Source: Arenicola marina
Lineage: Eukaryota > Annelida > Polychaeta > Arenicolidae
Length of the DNA stretch: 64,000 nt
Assembly: GCA_964019135.1 (NCBI GenBank)
Contig: OZ025258.1
Coordinates: 13,671,771-13,735,770, forward strand
Reading direction: 5' to 3'
Under the pieces are notes generated by a model, which did no database searches, was not told the origin of the DNA, and saw only the letters and a list, made by a program, of their open reading frames with translations. Of this stretch, positions 33,301-43,500 are shown in pieces. Position 1 is the first letter of the stretch; every line of letters begins with the position of its first letter. The translations under genes were made by a program, and so were the position numbers.

Positions 33301-36262
33301 AACTCTCTCCCGTAGTTAACTCTCCGGTCTTTTTCCTCTTCCAGCCATCTGGATGCTGCCCACACACAGCGAGTACGGAGATTGGCCGGCATCTGGTGAA
33401 ATCGACCTGGTCGAGAGCAGAGGTAGGAACAAAAGAACAAAATAAAGTATGTACAGTGAAAAAAAAAAAATCTCGATAATTCGTTGATAATTATTGGCGG
33501 TGGGATCGAGGGACATTATTAAATGGCTTATACATTTGATTTCAAACACGAATTGGTAATTATAATTGACCTCTATACATCGTCCCACCCCACAATGACC
33601 TCTACGCATTGTCCCACCCCATCATGACCTCTACGCATTGTCCCACCCCATCATGACCTGTACGCATTGTCCCACCCCATCATGACCTCTACGCATTGTC
33701 CCACCCCATCATGACCTGTACGCATTGTCCCACCCCATCATGACCTGTACGCATTGTCCCACCCCATCATGACCTCTACGCATCGCCCCACACCACAATG
33801 ACCTCTACGCATTGTCCCACACCATCATGACCTCTACGCATCGTCCCACGTATTCATGACCTCTACGCATCCTCCAACCCCATCATGACCTCTACACCTC
33901 GTCTCACCTATTCATGACCTCTACTCATCGTCCCACACCATCATGACCTCTACGCATCGTCCCACCCTATCATGACCTCTAGCATCGCCCCACCCCATCA
34001 TGACGTCTACACATCGCCCCTCCCCGCCATGACCTCTACACATCGCCCCTCCCCGCCATGACCTCTACACATCGCCCCAGCCTACCACGACCTCTGCACA
34101 TGGCCCTTTCCCCTACTACTTCAGGTAACAATGACCTTCAAGACGAGTCGTCCAACCAGATGGGCAACACCCACATGGGAGCGACCCTCCACTACGGTCC
34201 GTTCATGCCCTACAACGGCTATGAAAAGGCCACCACCAGCGCCAACGGCAACTACGGGGACGCCTTCCACGTGTTCTCCGTCGACTGGGACGACACCCAC
34301 ATCGCGTGAGTGGCGTACACCGCCGTCCAATCTAGCCACAAGTCAAGTCGATATTCATTTATTTCACTAAATAAAAATGTTAAATGTAACGGGGAGCAGA
34401 CTTGGCCAGAGGACTCGACCTAAGACCTTTAGGACCTTAGATACTAGCAGGACAGTGATTCAATAGAAACTACGTACTGGTCAATAACATTAACTTCATG
34501 GTTACCCCACAATACCTTAAACATTAAATACCATTGTTGGTCCAATGTAGAACTCAGTGTACAAGTTAGGAATGTGCGTTGGCAAGCAGGTGATCTATTC
34601 ATATCGCGTCGTTATTTGAGTTTATTTGATAACAAAAAATATCCATTTGATTTATTACGTCGTTAGTTGAGCATTTAATCTGAAATATCCATGTACTTCT
34701 CATAGTATGTAAAAATGCGATCACTCATCTGTCCGGTATGTGTAGGTAATTAATATATGGGAGACGTATACAGGGCATGGGTATTACATAGTAAACTGCT
34801 ACGCTCTTAACATGATATAACTATACATGCATAGACCGGTCCCGCCAGATTTATAATACGTAGGACACAACCTGTTGGGAAAACGTGAATTATGGGCAAC
34901 TGGTAAACTGGTACGCTCTTAACCCAGCAGCCTAGGGTAAGGAAATCGACATTGGACGAAGGTCATAGCGCCACGTGGTCGGGGTCAAAGGGTCAAAGAA
35001 GCAAAACGATACTTACATAAGCGCTACTTTTCATCGATGTGATAGCCAACGTAAGAGGGAGATCACAGGATGTAAGGATGTTTATGGTAAACCCCACCAT
35101 ATATGAAACATTCTACCGATTTTGGTCCCTTGTATAACTCAGTATACCGGTGTAAAATGGAGGCCGCTCGCAGGATATAAGGACGAGAGCCCGTCACCCG
35201 TGGCGCCACGTAGTGAGTGGTAGAAACGTTAGTCCTACGCCCTGGCTAGACAATGCTTACGTGGGAGCTAATTAATAAAAAATGGAGAGTTTGGCGTAAA
35301 TTATGTTATACAATTTTATATAGATGTAATAAAAATAAATAAATACAGTAATACAAAATAAAAACAAATCTATGGAAGATTATTTTTTGGGGCCTAGGTG
35401 TAGCACTTGTCCTTAAATATGTTTATGTCTCGGCAGCTTCCAAGTGGACGGGATCGAGATCCTGAACGTGGCCCCGCCCACCGGATTCTGGGACCTGGGA
35501 GACTTCGGACTGCCGGCTGGGGCCAACCCCTGGACGGAAGGAGGTCTCATGGCGCCCTTTGACAAAACGGTAAAACTTCACATCCTGTCGCTTACACTCC
35601 GGGAATACATTGCTGTATTTGGGAGAGTTCCGCGGTAAACCCCTGAAAAATCCGATTTGAAGGGGTATCTTTTTGCTATTGACCCGCGCTACGTCGCATC
35701 TCCATGCAGGCCCGCTTCGTCTGACTGACTGACTGACTTGACCCTACACCTCGGCAAACGCAATCTACGAACACTGTTGTGTGGCCCCAGGATAACACCA
35801 GAACTTTCCAGTCGGACTCAATTTTCTTGATTTAGAAGTTTTTGTTCGTAAGAAATATCCGCAACGTCAGCAGTATGTAAAAGACGAACGATTAGAAATG
35901 CTAATGCATATATGTACATTACGTAAACCCACCCTGTAAATGTCACGATATCGACTACAAAGCGGCGACATGGCTCTGACTGACTGACTGACTTGACCCT
36001 ATTGTGACCTTTTATAACTTATATGTCGCTTCCGGTCTAGTTCTACATCGTGATGAACGTGGCTGTGGGCGGTACGAACGGCTTCTTCTCGGACTCGTGG
36101 ACCAACGCCGGCTACCCGAAGCCCTGGCTGAACACCTCCCCGACGGGACCTAAGGACTTCTGGGATGCCAAGGACCTGTGGTACCCCACGTGGACCGGCG
36201 ATGACGTGGCCATGAAGGTCGATTACGTCAGAGTGTTCAAGATGCAGCCCGATCCAGCATAA
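24365..36262 (+). CDS. Secreted beta-1,3-glucan-binding / GH16 glucanase-like protein, 13 exons
   Basis: Exons: 24365-24476, 25055-25156, 26013-26135, 29319-29477, 29510-29578, 30084-30193, 31322-31396, 31673-31733, 32837-33019, 33345-33422, 34125-34305, 35437-35569, 36041-36262 (TAA). Phases agree at all twelve junctions; the product is about 535 residues. It begins with a signal peptide (MKCLLVLALVGLAHA). Residues about 38-112 resemble the N-terminal glucan-recognition domain of GNBP/BGBP proteins (CBM39-like: DEPGVSLFAVHYSVNKP, GDIVYYWTYVISDGLGY). A Thr/Pro linker (about 113-166) follows, then a GH16 domain: [86 protein letters not shown]. The GH16 catalytic signature ExDxxE is intact (E350, D352, E355), unlike insect GNBPs, which lost it. 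This suggests a secreted enzyme that binds and cleaves beta-1,3-glucan, in digestion or antifungal defence. Activity is not proven. Confidence 0.93.
24524..24593 (+). mobile_element. Internally deleted SINE fragment in glucan-binding gene intron 1
   Basis: ATGTCCTTCTTCGCA joins directly to TTGACGCGATTTGATAAAAA and the tail GCGTCCTGAATATACAACCA. It is the SINE family's body and tail without the tRNA head and middle. Confidence 0.7.
25465..25535. repeat. Poly-C tract in intron 2
   Basis: Two homopolymer-rich C tracts separated by GGCAGCCCGC. They are part of the poly-C/G dispersed repeat type seen elsewhere in the window. Confidence 0.6.
25655..25955. repeat. Tandem repeat in intron 2 of the glucan-binding gene
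   Basis: About eight copies of a 30-50-base unit built around TTTTTCGTAATTCGTAATTA followed by a GT-rich spacer (TTTGTGTGTGTG). Spacer length varies between copies. Confidence 0.85.
26136..29318. other. Intron 3 of the glucan-binding gene, repeat remnants only
   Basis: A 3.2-kb intron. It holds TA/TG microsatellites (26390-26415, 27665-27710), poly-C or poly-G tracts (27243-27262, 27325-27350, 27599-27612, 28055-28080, 28243-28263, 28875-28905), and the phrase TTGTGTGCACAAAAGCGGCC at 27162-27181. A G-rich minus-strand frame here is a composition artefact. No exon was found. Confidence 0.5.
29319..29477 (+). CDS. Thr/Pro-rich linker exon of the glucan-binding gene
   Basis: AG at 29317-29318 and GTGAGT after 29477. 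The exon encodes VAPTPSPPPPAS, then runs of Thr with Ala, ending in TVAPTIP. Such linkers are typically O-glycosylated and separate a carbohydrate-binding module from the catalytic domain. ACC/ACT repeats make this exon prone to length change. Confidence 0.85.
29510..29578 (+). CDS. Possible 69-base cassette exon after a 32-base intron
   Basis: Acceptor TACCTTTCCAG before 29510 and donor GGGGTGAGT after 29578. It fits phase on both sides (2+66+1), and encodes IIRPPPSGETTKYVKAQIRK and flanking residues. Its length is a multiple of three, and the preceding exon (…CCG C) also joins in frame directly to the exon at 30084, so skipping would not break the protein. The 32-base gap to exon 4 is very short for an intron. 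Alternatively 29319-29578 may be handled as one unit: read straight through, the intervening 32 bases would shift the frame. Confidence 0.6.
29673..29895 (+). mobile_element. tRNA-derived SINE in intron 5 of the glucan-binding gene
   Basis: A box TAGCTCAGTGGGTTAGAGCG (29687-29706), B box GGTTCGAACCCC (29750-29761), body GGGGACATGGCTCCACTCTC and GACGCGATATGACC. It is truncated before the usual tail. Confidence 0.9.
30181..30998 (+). repeat. 32-bp splice-donor minisatellite at exon 6/intron 6
   Basis: About 25 copies of a 32-base unit: GAGGCGGGGTGGGTGCTTAC then ATACTTCCGGTA. The first copy overlaps the exon end: exonic GGCGGAGGCGGG is followed by the donor GTGGGT at 30194. Every copy repeats the exon-end-like GGCGGG and the donor-like GTGGGTGC. 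This is the second gene in the window with a minisatellite that starts on a 5' splice site. Confidence 0.92.
31104..31270. repeat. Second minisatellite in intron 6
   Basis: About eight copies of a roughly 21-base unit such as TATATGCTACCACGTATA or ATGCGACAACGTATACA. It lies 50 bases before the acceptor of exon 7. Confidence 0.8.
31734..32535. other. Intron 8, AT-rich, no other feature seen
   Basis: AT-rich unique sequence with an A-run near 32065. No exon or recognisable repeat before the SINE fragment that begins about 32536. Confidence 0.45.
32536..32585 (+). mobile_element. SINE head fragment
   Basis: A partial copy of the SINE tRNA part (GCGTTCGCATTGAGCGCTTT then GGCCACCTGAGAG) directly in front of a full-length copy. 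It could be a remnant of a tandem insertion. Confidence 0.6.
32586..32826 (+). mobile_element. tRNA-derived SINE ending next to the exon 9 acceptor
   Basis: A box TAGCTCAGTGGGTTAGAGCG (32598-32617), GGTTCAAGCCCC in the B-box position (32668), CCCGGGACATGGCTCCGCTC, and a tail ending CTGAATCTACAACGAACAAC. The acceptor AG of exon 9 is at 32835-32836, so the SINE end lies about 10 bases before the splice site. The exon 4 acceptor of NF1 shows the same arrangement. Confidence 0.88.
33345..33422 (+). CDS. GH16 catalytic-centre exon
   Basis: A 78-base exon in phase with its neighbours, encoding AIWMLPTHSEYGDWPASGE then IDLVESR. It contains the GH16 nucleophile and acid/base glutamates (GEIDLVE, residues 350 and 355 of the predicted protein). 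The preceding exon supplies the [10 protein letters not shown] strand that lines the active-site cleft in this family. Confidence 0.92.
33570..34110. repeat. 29-bp minisatellite before the exon 11 acceptor
   Basis: About 18 copies of GACCTCTACGCATTGTCCCA plus CCCCATCAT, becoming more diverged to the right. It stops about 15 bases before the acceptor AG at 34123-34124, so its C/T-rich copies may serve as the polypyrimidine tract. Confidence 0.9.
34306..35436. other. Intron 11 of the glucan-binding gene
   Basis: A 1.1-kb intron without exons. It contains a twice-used phrase CTACGCTCTTAAC (about 34798 and 34910) and a 29-base segment (34952-34980) repeated identically in the 3' UTR at 36270-36298. 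Confidence 0.5.
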
Positions 36263-36594
36263 GGTGACCTTGGACGAAGGTCATAGCGCCACGTGGTCTA
36301 GCTGGGTGCCATCGGGGACTTGTCGCGACGACTCCGAGGCACGAAGTTCTACGTGACGTGCGGGATGTTTGTATTTTCGGATGTTACAACTATAATAAGG
36401 TGTTATTGTTATGATATTGTGTGGATTTATTACTTCCTTTTTATGAGCTAATGTGCAAGGAATTGTTAACGGGCCAAGATGAACCTTTTCAGTTACGAGA
36501 CAATGTTCGTTACACATCGAACCCAAACGTACTTAATAATGGTTAACTGCTATGGTAGAGACATTTATTTATTGCACATAGAAAGAAATTCATC

Positions 36595-36600
36595 AATAAA
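36595..36600 (+). terminator. Polyadenylation signal of the glucan-binding gene
   Basis: AATAAA about 333 bases after the stop codon, in a T/A-rich 3' UTR. A GT/T-rich stretch (GTCGTTTATTGTTTCTTTTC) follows about 22 bases later, which suits a downstream element. Confidence 0.6.
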
Positions 36601-36751
36601 AGATGATAGCAATTTGCTTGAAGTCGTTTATTGTTTCTTTTCATCGCTCGTAGCAGGCTCGTAAGACTTTCCACATCAACAAAGAAAAAAAAAGCCAGGT
36701 AACCTCCCGACAAAATGAAAATGGGTTAAAAACTTGCCCCAGATGCAGGCT

Positions 36752-37002
36752 GTACATCGACATTCGGGACGCTTTAACGACTTTTGGTCACATCGAGTCA
36801 ATGGGAGAAATAAGGGAGAGTGGAGCCATGTCCCCGGTTTACCCCTACGCTTTGCGAAGAAGGACATGGGATCTTTATCCTGCGACCACACAGACATGTC
36901 CACAGCGGGGTTCGAACGATCGATCCACGTGCCGTTAGGCTCTGAGGTGGCCAGCGCACTCAAGGCGAGCGCTCTAACCCACTGAGCTATCGGGGCTACC
37001 CC
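36752..37002 (-). mobile_element. tRNA-derived SINE, minus strand
   Basis: Reverse copy of the family: A box complement ends the element (GCTCTAACCCACTGAGCTAT, 36971-36990) and B box complement is GGGGTTCGAACGATC (36907). The body carries GAGTGGAGCCATGTCCCCGG. Confidence 0.88.
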
Positions 37003-37611
37003 CTGAGATGCAAGCGCCAGGGGTCTAACCCACCACATGTTGATCTGCAGATGAGCCTGCTTATCAACTGCTCCTTTATCGACAAAAAAACACAAAACAT
37101 TTGCATTTGTATCATTTCTGGACACCCCAAACCAGTAGACCTTTTATTTTCTATAAGATGACAATGCGATGATACAAGCCGCAGTTCAACCAGCTCGGTG
37201 TTTAGTGATAAGCAGGCAAATTAATACAAAGACTCTGGCTCTGACAAAATGAAAGTCCTTCGATACATCAAGCGTTAAATTTACATTTTTACCAGCAAAA
37301 CACAAAACGTTCCTCGGAACTTTATCCAGATACCACCAGAGTATGAAATGGATATATAGAGAGAACGTATCCAATTTTTCAGTTGAAATAGTCAATCTCT
37401 ACGTCGTCACAGCGCATTTAAGCGGAGACTTTTGACACAATTTTCTGCTGTTCTTAAGGACACACGTCATCACCGTGACGTCATTTCCGGTGCCATAGAA
37501 TGCGACACAGCACAATAGCCATCGCGAGGTGGACTCTTCGATTCCAAAATAAGAGGCGTCTCCACAATACTACAGCGAAAAGGACGTATACCGAACAACA
37601 CAGATATTTGC

Positions 37612-37710
37612 ATAGGTGGGGTTCGATCCACGCACCGGCCGCTGGGCTGAGCTCCGAAAAGCGCGGGCGAAGATACCAGCCGAACGCGTTACCAACTGGG
37701 TCACAAGTCG
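37612..37710 (-). mobile_element. Possible second type of tRNA-derived repeat
   Basis: On the minus strand, TGACCCAGTTGGTAACGCG resembles a pol III A box and GTGGATCGAACCCC a B box, about 60 bases apart. The sequence between does not fold as a standard tRNA by eye. A decayed tRNA gene is the alternative. It is followed by a long G-rich tract. Confidence 0.4.
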
Positions 37711-37721
37711 GGGGGTGACGA

Positions 37722-37905
37722 GGCGGGGGGGGGGGGGAGGCCGAGGGGGGCGAGGCGGGGGGGGGGGGACGAGGCCGAGGGGGGCGAGGCGAGGCGGGGG
37801 GGGGACGAGGCCGAGGGGGAAGAGGCGGGGGGTGGGAGGAGGCGGGGGGGGGGGGGAGGGAACGAGGCGGGCGGGGGGAACGAGCGGGGGGTGGGGGGAC
37901 CCAAA
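37722..37905. repeat. G-rich low-complexity tract
   Basis: Repeated CGAGGCGGGGGG and GACGAGGCCGAGGGGG units with G-runs of 5-12, capable in principle of G-quadruplex formation. Spurious open frames arise here on both strands. Confidence 0.75.
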
Positions 37906-37910
37906 CTCGA

Positions 37911-38540
37911 TGGAAGGAAAGGTAAATGCAATATGTGACACCCATAATTTCGCCTTCCCCTGGAATATATATATATACATAGAAAGATACTTACACCGAT
38001 CTACCACAAAGCTGATTGAGTATCGCAACTCGGATGATATTCAAATGCTTAAAGTTACTATCCCAACAAATTTGGTGGCGGAGGGTTCCCTCAGGTCGGA
38101 GGGAGGCGCCTTCGCTGTTGGAACATCAGTAAACAATAAAACTTCTCCCGCGAGGTGGGGTTATACTCAGTGCATATACGGCAAGTGAGCAGTGGTGGCG
38201 CCCTCTGTCGGAAGAGTTTATTCATGCGGGTGACGTCATTGTGCTGAAGTCACTCTGCATGCGTCCACGCATGTTCAATGTTTACTGTTTGTTCAAATGG
38301 TAACGTTGAACTAAGTCTACCTATTACCGACAGTCTGACCTACGTAACGCTAAGTGCGCCACGTGACTAATCACTCAGAGACATAAATATTAACTAATTA
38401 AGTAGGATAATTACAAGGGTATTAAAAGCATGGTCTTAAATAATAGAAATGATTAAATTTAACTAATAATGTTGAAATCGCAAGACTCAACGCCCACCCA
38501 TTTCAGGCTACCGAGAAACAGGGACAAGTTACTTATCGTC
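37911..38540. other. Intergenic, no feature recognised
   Basis: AT-rich unique sequence with one TGACGTCA (about 38231). Nothing protein-coding seen. Confidence 0.4.
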
Positions 38541-38772
38541 AGATTGGTTGGTTGTATATTCAGGACGCTTTAACCAATTCTGGCCATGTCGCGTCAATGG
38601 GAGAAGGAAGGGAAGAGCGGAGCCATGTCCACTCCCTACTCTTTACGAAGAAGGACATGGGGTCTTTATCCTGCGACCACACAGACATGGCCACAGCGGG
38701 GCGCGAACCACAGACCCACGTGTCGTTAGGCTCTCAGGTGGCCAGAGCACTCAATGCGCTCTCGGGGCCCCA
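38541..38772 (-). mobile_element. tRNA-derived SINE, minus strand, 5'-truncated
   Basis: It starts with the reversed tail GGTTGGTTGTATATTCAGGA and carries the reversed body and B box (GGGGCGCGAACCAC). It stops near the leftward end of the tRNA head, so the A box is missing. Confidence 0.85.
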
Positions 38773-39269
38773 TCAGACGATGACAAATGGTTACACGTGC
38801 AGTGAACGGATACACGTAGCCCCGACTACAAGTACTGTACAAATGTCGTAAGTTAGTTGATATACACTCGATATACTGTAAAAAGCCACATGAAAAACAC
38901 AATAACACGTTGGTGTTATAGAGCGATTGGTGCAAAAGTACCAAGGTTAAATTGAGCTAAGAAGCTACCCGCGAGAATGAAATGAGGTTTGATGAAACAC
39001 ACCCAAGAGCCAAGTGCCGGGGCGCGAACCCACGACCTGTTATTCTGCGCTTACCCCCCACAGAGTTCATACCGAGTGGTAGCAATGTGGGTGCTGCATT
39101 GCCAGGATGGCAACCGCTAAGCAAGTATATCAATCACCATGGAATTGAGGAAATATATTGATTATATGGTGTTAATCTAGTCTCAACATGTCGGGCTAAT
39201 AACATGTCATAATTATTGTTTTCTTCCCTTCTTTCGATTATATCCAAAGTATTATTTACATCCGCTATG

Positions 39270-39537
39270 GATTGGTTGGTTGGTTATTCAACACGCTTTA
39301 ACCACTTTTGGTCATATCGCGTCAATGGTCAATGGATTATGACAAGGAAAGGAGAGTGGAGCCATGTCCCCGGGGGTAACCCCCTACTCTTTGCGAAGGA
39401 CATGGGAGCTTTATCCTCAGACCACACAGACAGGACCACAGCGGGGCGCGAAACACCGATCCACTTGCCGTCAGGCTCTCAGGTGGCCAGATCGCTCAAT
39501 AGGAGCGCTCTAGCCCACTGAGCTGTCGGGCGGCCCC
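39270..39537 (-). mobile_element. tRNA-derived SINE, minus strand
   Basis: Tail TTGGTTGGTTGGTTATTCA, body GAGTGGAGCCATGTCCCCGG, B box complement GGGGCGCGAAACACC, A box complement CTCTAGCCCACTGAGCTGTC. It has a 12-base internal duplication (GTCAATGGTCAATGG) near 39321. Confidence 0.87.
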
Positions 39538-39983
39538 ACATCCACCACGAAATATTCAAACTTCCCTGAATATATTAAGAATCAGTGGTTGACTACTGAA
39601 AGGTCGGTAGAATGAGGCATGGGCAAATCTACTGAAGTATCTGAAGATGTACTCATGTGGGTGTAGATTTCATGGCATACATGTATATTGCATTGTTCGT
39701 CCACTATGATCTTAACATCATAACAATCAGGAGCAACCTGTTACATTGTAATGGTACCATCGATGGTTATCTTCTTATCAAAACAAAATTCATCAACAAC
39801 TTACAGTTCATTCCAAAATGTGTCTATCTATTTTCAGCCTTTCTGTGCAGAAAAGCCTACACAGCAGGGATAACAAAGCGATGTAAACACGGCGAGGAGA
39901 CAACACTAAAAGTGACGTGACGTAACGTACACAGCGTTCCTTTAAAAAAAAAAAAAAGGCGCAACATAACGGAAATATGTTTA

Positions 39984-40385
39984 AAGTTGCATGTCGAGCT
40001 CTTTCCCGCCAAAACTAATGAGGTCAAAATACATATAAGAATCAGTCCTTGAATCATTCAAGACTTCTTTTATCTATACTCCACCCATACCAGACTGCCA
40101 AATAGTGTCTCTTAGCCTTGCCCGTGATATCAATTTACCACAAGTTTTCATTTTAGTGGTAAACGTCATCAGATTGTGTGCTTCGCGATGCTTTGGTATA
40201 AGTAGCAGTGCCGCGACCGAGTTCTGTGGTGTCCCGGGATAGACACGTTTGCCACACCACAGCCGAAACGGCGATGTTTATCAGGTTTCTGAATTTATAG
40301 AATGAAACAATCGAGTTTTCTGCACATTTTGATATAAATTTCGCCTAGACCTAATTTTGGCGGGAAAGAACTCGACATGCAACTT
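39984..40385. mobile_element. MITE copy 2, uninterrupted (402 bp)
   Basis: Inverted ends of about 31 bases: left AAGTTGCATGTCGAGCTCTT then TCCCGCCAAAA; right reads the same when reversed, with one difference (TTCTTT for CTCTTT). It shares most of its length with 19319-19936 but has no telomere-repeat segment, so it represents the empty-site state. It lies just downstream of the nucleoredoxin stop codon, possibly within its 3' UTR. Confidence 0.82.
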
Positions 40386-40519
40386 CAACGAATACTTATC
40401 ACCAGGTTGGAACACGATCATCATGGCGGACGCGTTTTAAAAGAAACAGACCTGACCGGCTAATAAATATTAAGGCTGCAGAGAAATAACCAGATAATGC
40501 TTAGTTCGGGTTTTTTTTT

Positions 40520-43500
40520 TCACGATTGTAAAAACGTCATTTCCAGTTTCCCAGACCGGAAGTCGTCTGCTAGCTTCTGGATGACCTCTTTCGTGATTGG
40601 TTCGGTGAGGTTCACGTGTTTCTTCTGCTCAGGGACGTCGAGTAGGACCAGCAGAGGGCGCTTGTCGTCCAACATGGCGAACTGGGAGACGCTATCCGCT
40701 AACTCCTCACCCTGAGTGACCAAAACAAACAAATAAAAGTGTATTCATAAGGGGTGTGACGTCAGCATTCTTAAAGAGGTCATCTTGATAAGATTTGCAA
40801 ATCGGAAATACCGTAAAAACGATACATCTATGATTGGATAGTAGTTTCTTGTGTACTACGTCCTCGATAACGATAACGATAACATTTATAACGCATACCT
40901 TTCTCAAACACTGATAATGTGTGCAATAAGTAAAACAATTGTTGTAATATTGTCAATGCATGAATGTCTTAGGCATAACAGTAACACGATAAGATATATA
41001 TACGTTCAATAAATCGTTAACAAATAATTTTAAATACAATTCAAAAAAGGACTTTTCTGCGACATGATTAAAAAAACCTCTTCCATTAAATTGCCCAAAA
41101 AATAATCTTGAAAATGATTTGTATATATGAAACCAATGTTAAAAATGAGAGCAGCTTTAACCGCGAGACTTGCTATCTGACCTCTGGCGTCTCGTAGAGG
41201 AAGCAGAGCTCGGTCAGCTCCTCTTCCTCGTCCTCGTCCAGAGCCTGTTTGTACGCATGCGCAGTGTCCCGCATCAACTCCGGTGCCCGACTCACCCATT
41301 CGGCGTCGCCACCTGCAGACCGACATACAACGTAACATAGAACGTGACATACAACGTAACAAATAACGTAACATATAACGTAACATATATATGTAACAAC
41401 ATACTTTTAAGAAATAAGAAAAAAAAAAACATTATACCATTTCCAAATTTAAGCCAAGTACTACTATTAGGTACTCAATTTGGCTGTTGTCGAGTGTGCA
41501 CTGCTAGGCCAGCCCATGCGGCCGGGCGCGAGATTCGAATCCGACCTGAGCAAATGTGTGTGTTTGTGCAGAATAAAGATACTATGTCTTTCATTGCAAA
41601 GAGTCATTGATACGGCTCCTCTCTAGCTTGACCCGCGAGATGACCTGCTGTGGTTAAAGCAATATACTTACACGTGTCATCTTAGATTTTTTACAATACA
41701 CTTTACAATCAACTTTACAATAACAGTATCTTAAAATTATGATGCATATATTATTTATCTCTTTGAGTTTCTAAAACAAAAATTTTAACATGAAATTACG
41801 CGGTCTATTTATATCGCGCGCGGACATCCTAACGAGCCGCGGTCGACATAACACAGAATACCGAAGGGGCCTCAATAAAACGCGGAATACCTTGCGAAAT
41901 CATGCTAAAACCTCGGAATTTCCGCCGCGAAGAACCTATCCAAAGTTTTCCGCGTTTTATTGATGACCCTACCGAACAGCGAACAGGCGCGCATGGATAT
42001 AAAGCCGGCCACCAATTCTGCTCCGGAAAACCAATTCGCTCTCTCCGGATAGCCACGGGCTTTCATGATTTAAATTCCAGAATATACTTATTTGACATGG
42101 AGAAGAGGTTGGTAGAACAAAAATTTGACTTAAATCACACACACACCCTGATGGGTGTTGCTCCGGCTCCAAGCCCGAACGTCTTTACTCGAACTTCGAC
42201 GGAGAGCAACACTGATCTACGGAATACGGCGCCGAAATAAAAAGTCTTTGGGGACTGTTTCATTAAGAGTTTGTAACCGTATCTTTTATATGCTAAGTTG
42301 ACGACCGATCGTAAGTTCACGTGTTTGTATTTAACTATATAAATATATTATATGTCCTTCTGCACATAGGACGACGTCCGGCTATCTACATATGACATAA
42401 CATTTTTCGCGGCATGTCCACACTCTGCATTCACCTTTCTCGGGCTTTCTGGGGATCGTTCACTAAGAGTTACGAGTTCGTAACCGTACCTTTGGATGAT
42501 CATTTAACGACCGATCGTAAGTTTACGAGCAGCGGACAAAATCCTTATACCGCGATTATTGACGTGCAGCCATCTTCGTGCAATTTATTTTCTACCAATA
42601 TTATTCAAAAGCATGTTTGTCATATATTTATGATAAATTCAGGAGGCAAGGTGGGTCGTTCTGACCCCAAGAGGCGCGTATCATGGTACAGGTTTGACAG
42701 ACTTACCATCTAACGTTAAGGTCCCGCTAAGTTACACCATTACAAACTTCTATTAGGCGATGAGCAGGGTGTCATTTCACTAAGAGCTCGTAACTTTTGC
42801 CCGTAAACTTAAAAAAGTGAATTGCCGGCCCGTAGAGAAGTCAGTAGGAGTTTGTAATGGTGTAACCTAGCGGGACCTTAACGTTAGATGGTAAGACCGT
42901 CAAACTGTTACACGCTCCTCTAGGATCACAAGGATCTTCCCGCTTTGACGAACGCTTCTCCAGCAATGATAGATGATAAAGAAATGGCAACTTCACTATA
43001 ATATAAAAATGTGTCCGACATGATAGCCAAAGCAACCCACACAGTAGCGTGGCGCAAACACTATAATAGCAATATATCCACCATAATATATCCGTCCATT
43101 ACCCGTGAACAGTATCATGCAGGCCATCTCATTAATGGTGATAGCGCTGCTATCCGTCAGCTTCTCCATTGGCTGCGGGTGCCACGGGAACTCCTAAAAC
43201 ACGAACCCAACACAGTAAGCAATGAGTCAAACGAACGATTCTTCGGCATAACTATAACAGCGAATACACGTGAACCGTAATTCGCTCAAATTCATCGTAT
43301 TATGATTGTATTGACGTGTTGTCGGCACCATAACCCCATCAGGGCACACGCTCGGGTTTCCATTTTCATTGGCGCAGTTGTGGGCCCTTTTCGATTGAAT
43401 TTAATGAAATTGGTTTTGGCGTCAACCAGGGCGAGACATGCGCACTAGAACTCCCGCAATTACTATAGTCGCTTATACTTGTATTAACGTGCATAGAGCA

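Noticed and set aside
37616..38188. 190-codon Gly/Arg-rich plus frame
   Set aside because: It runs through a G-rich low-complexity tract with open frames on both strands.
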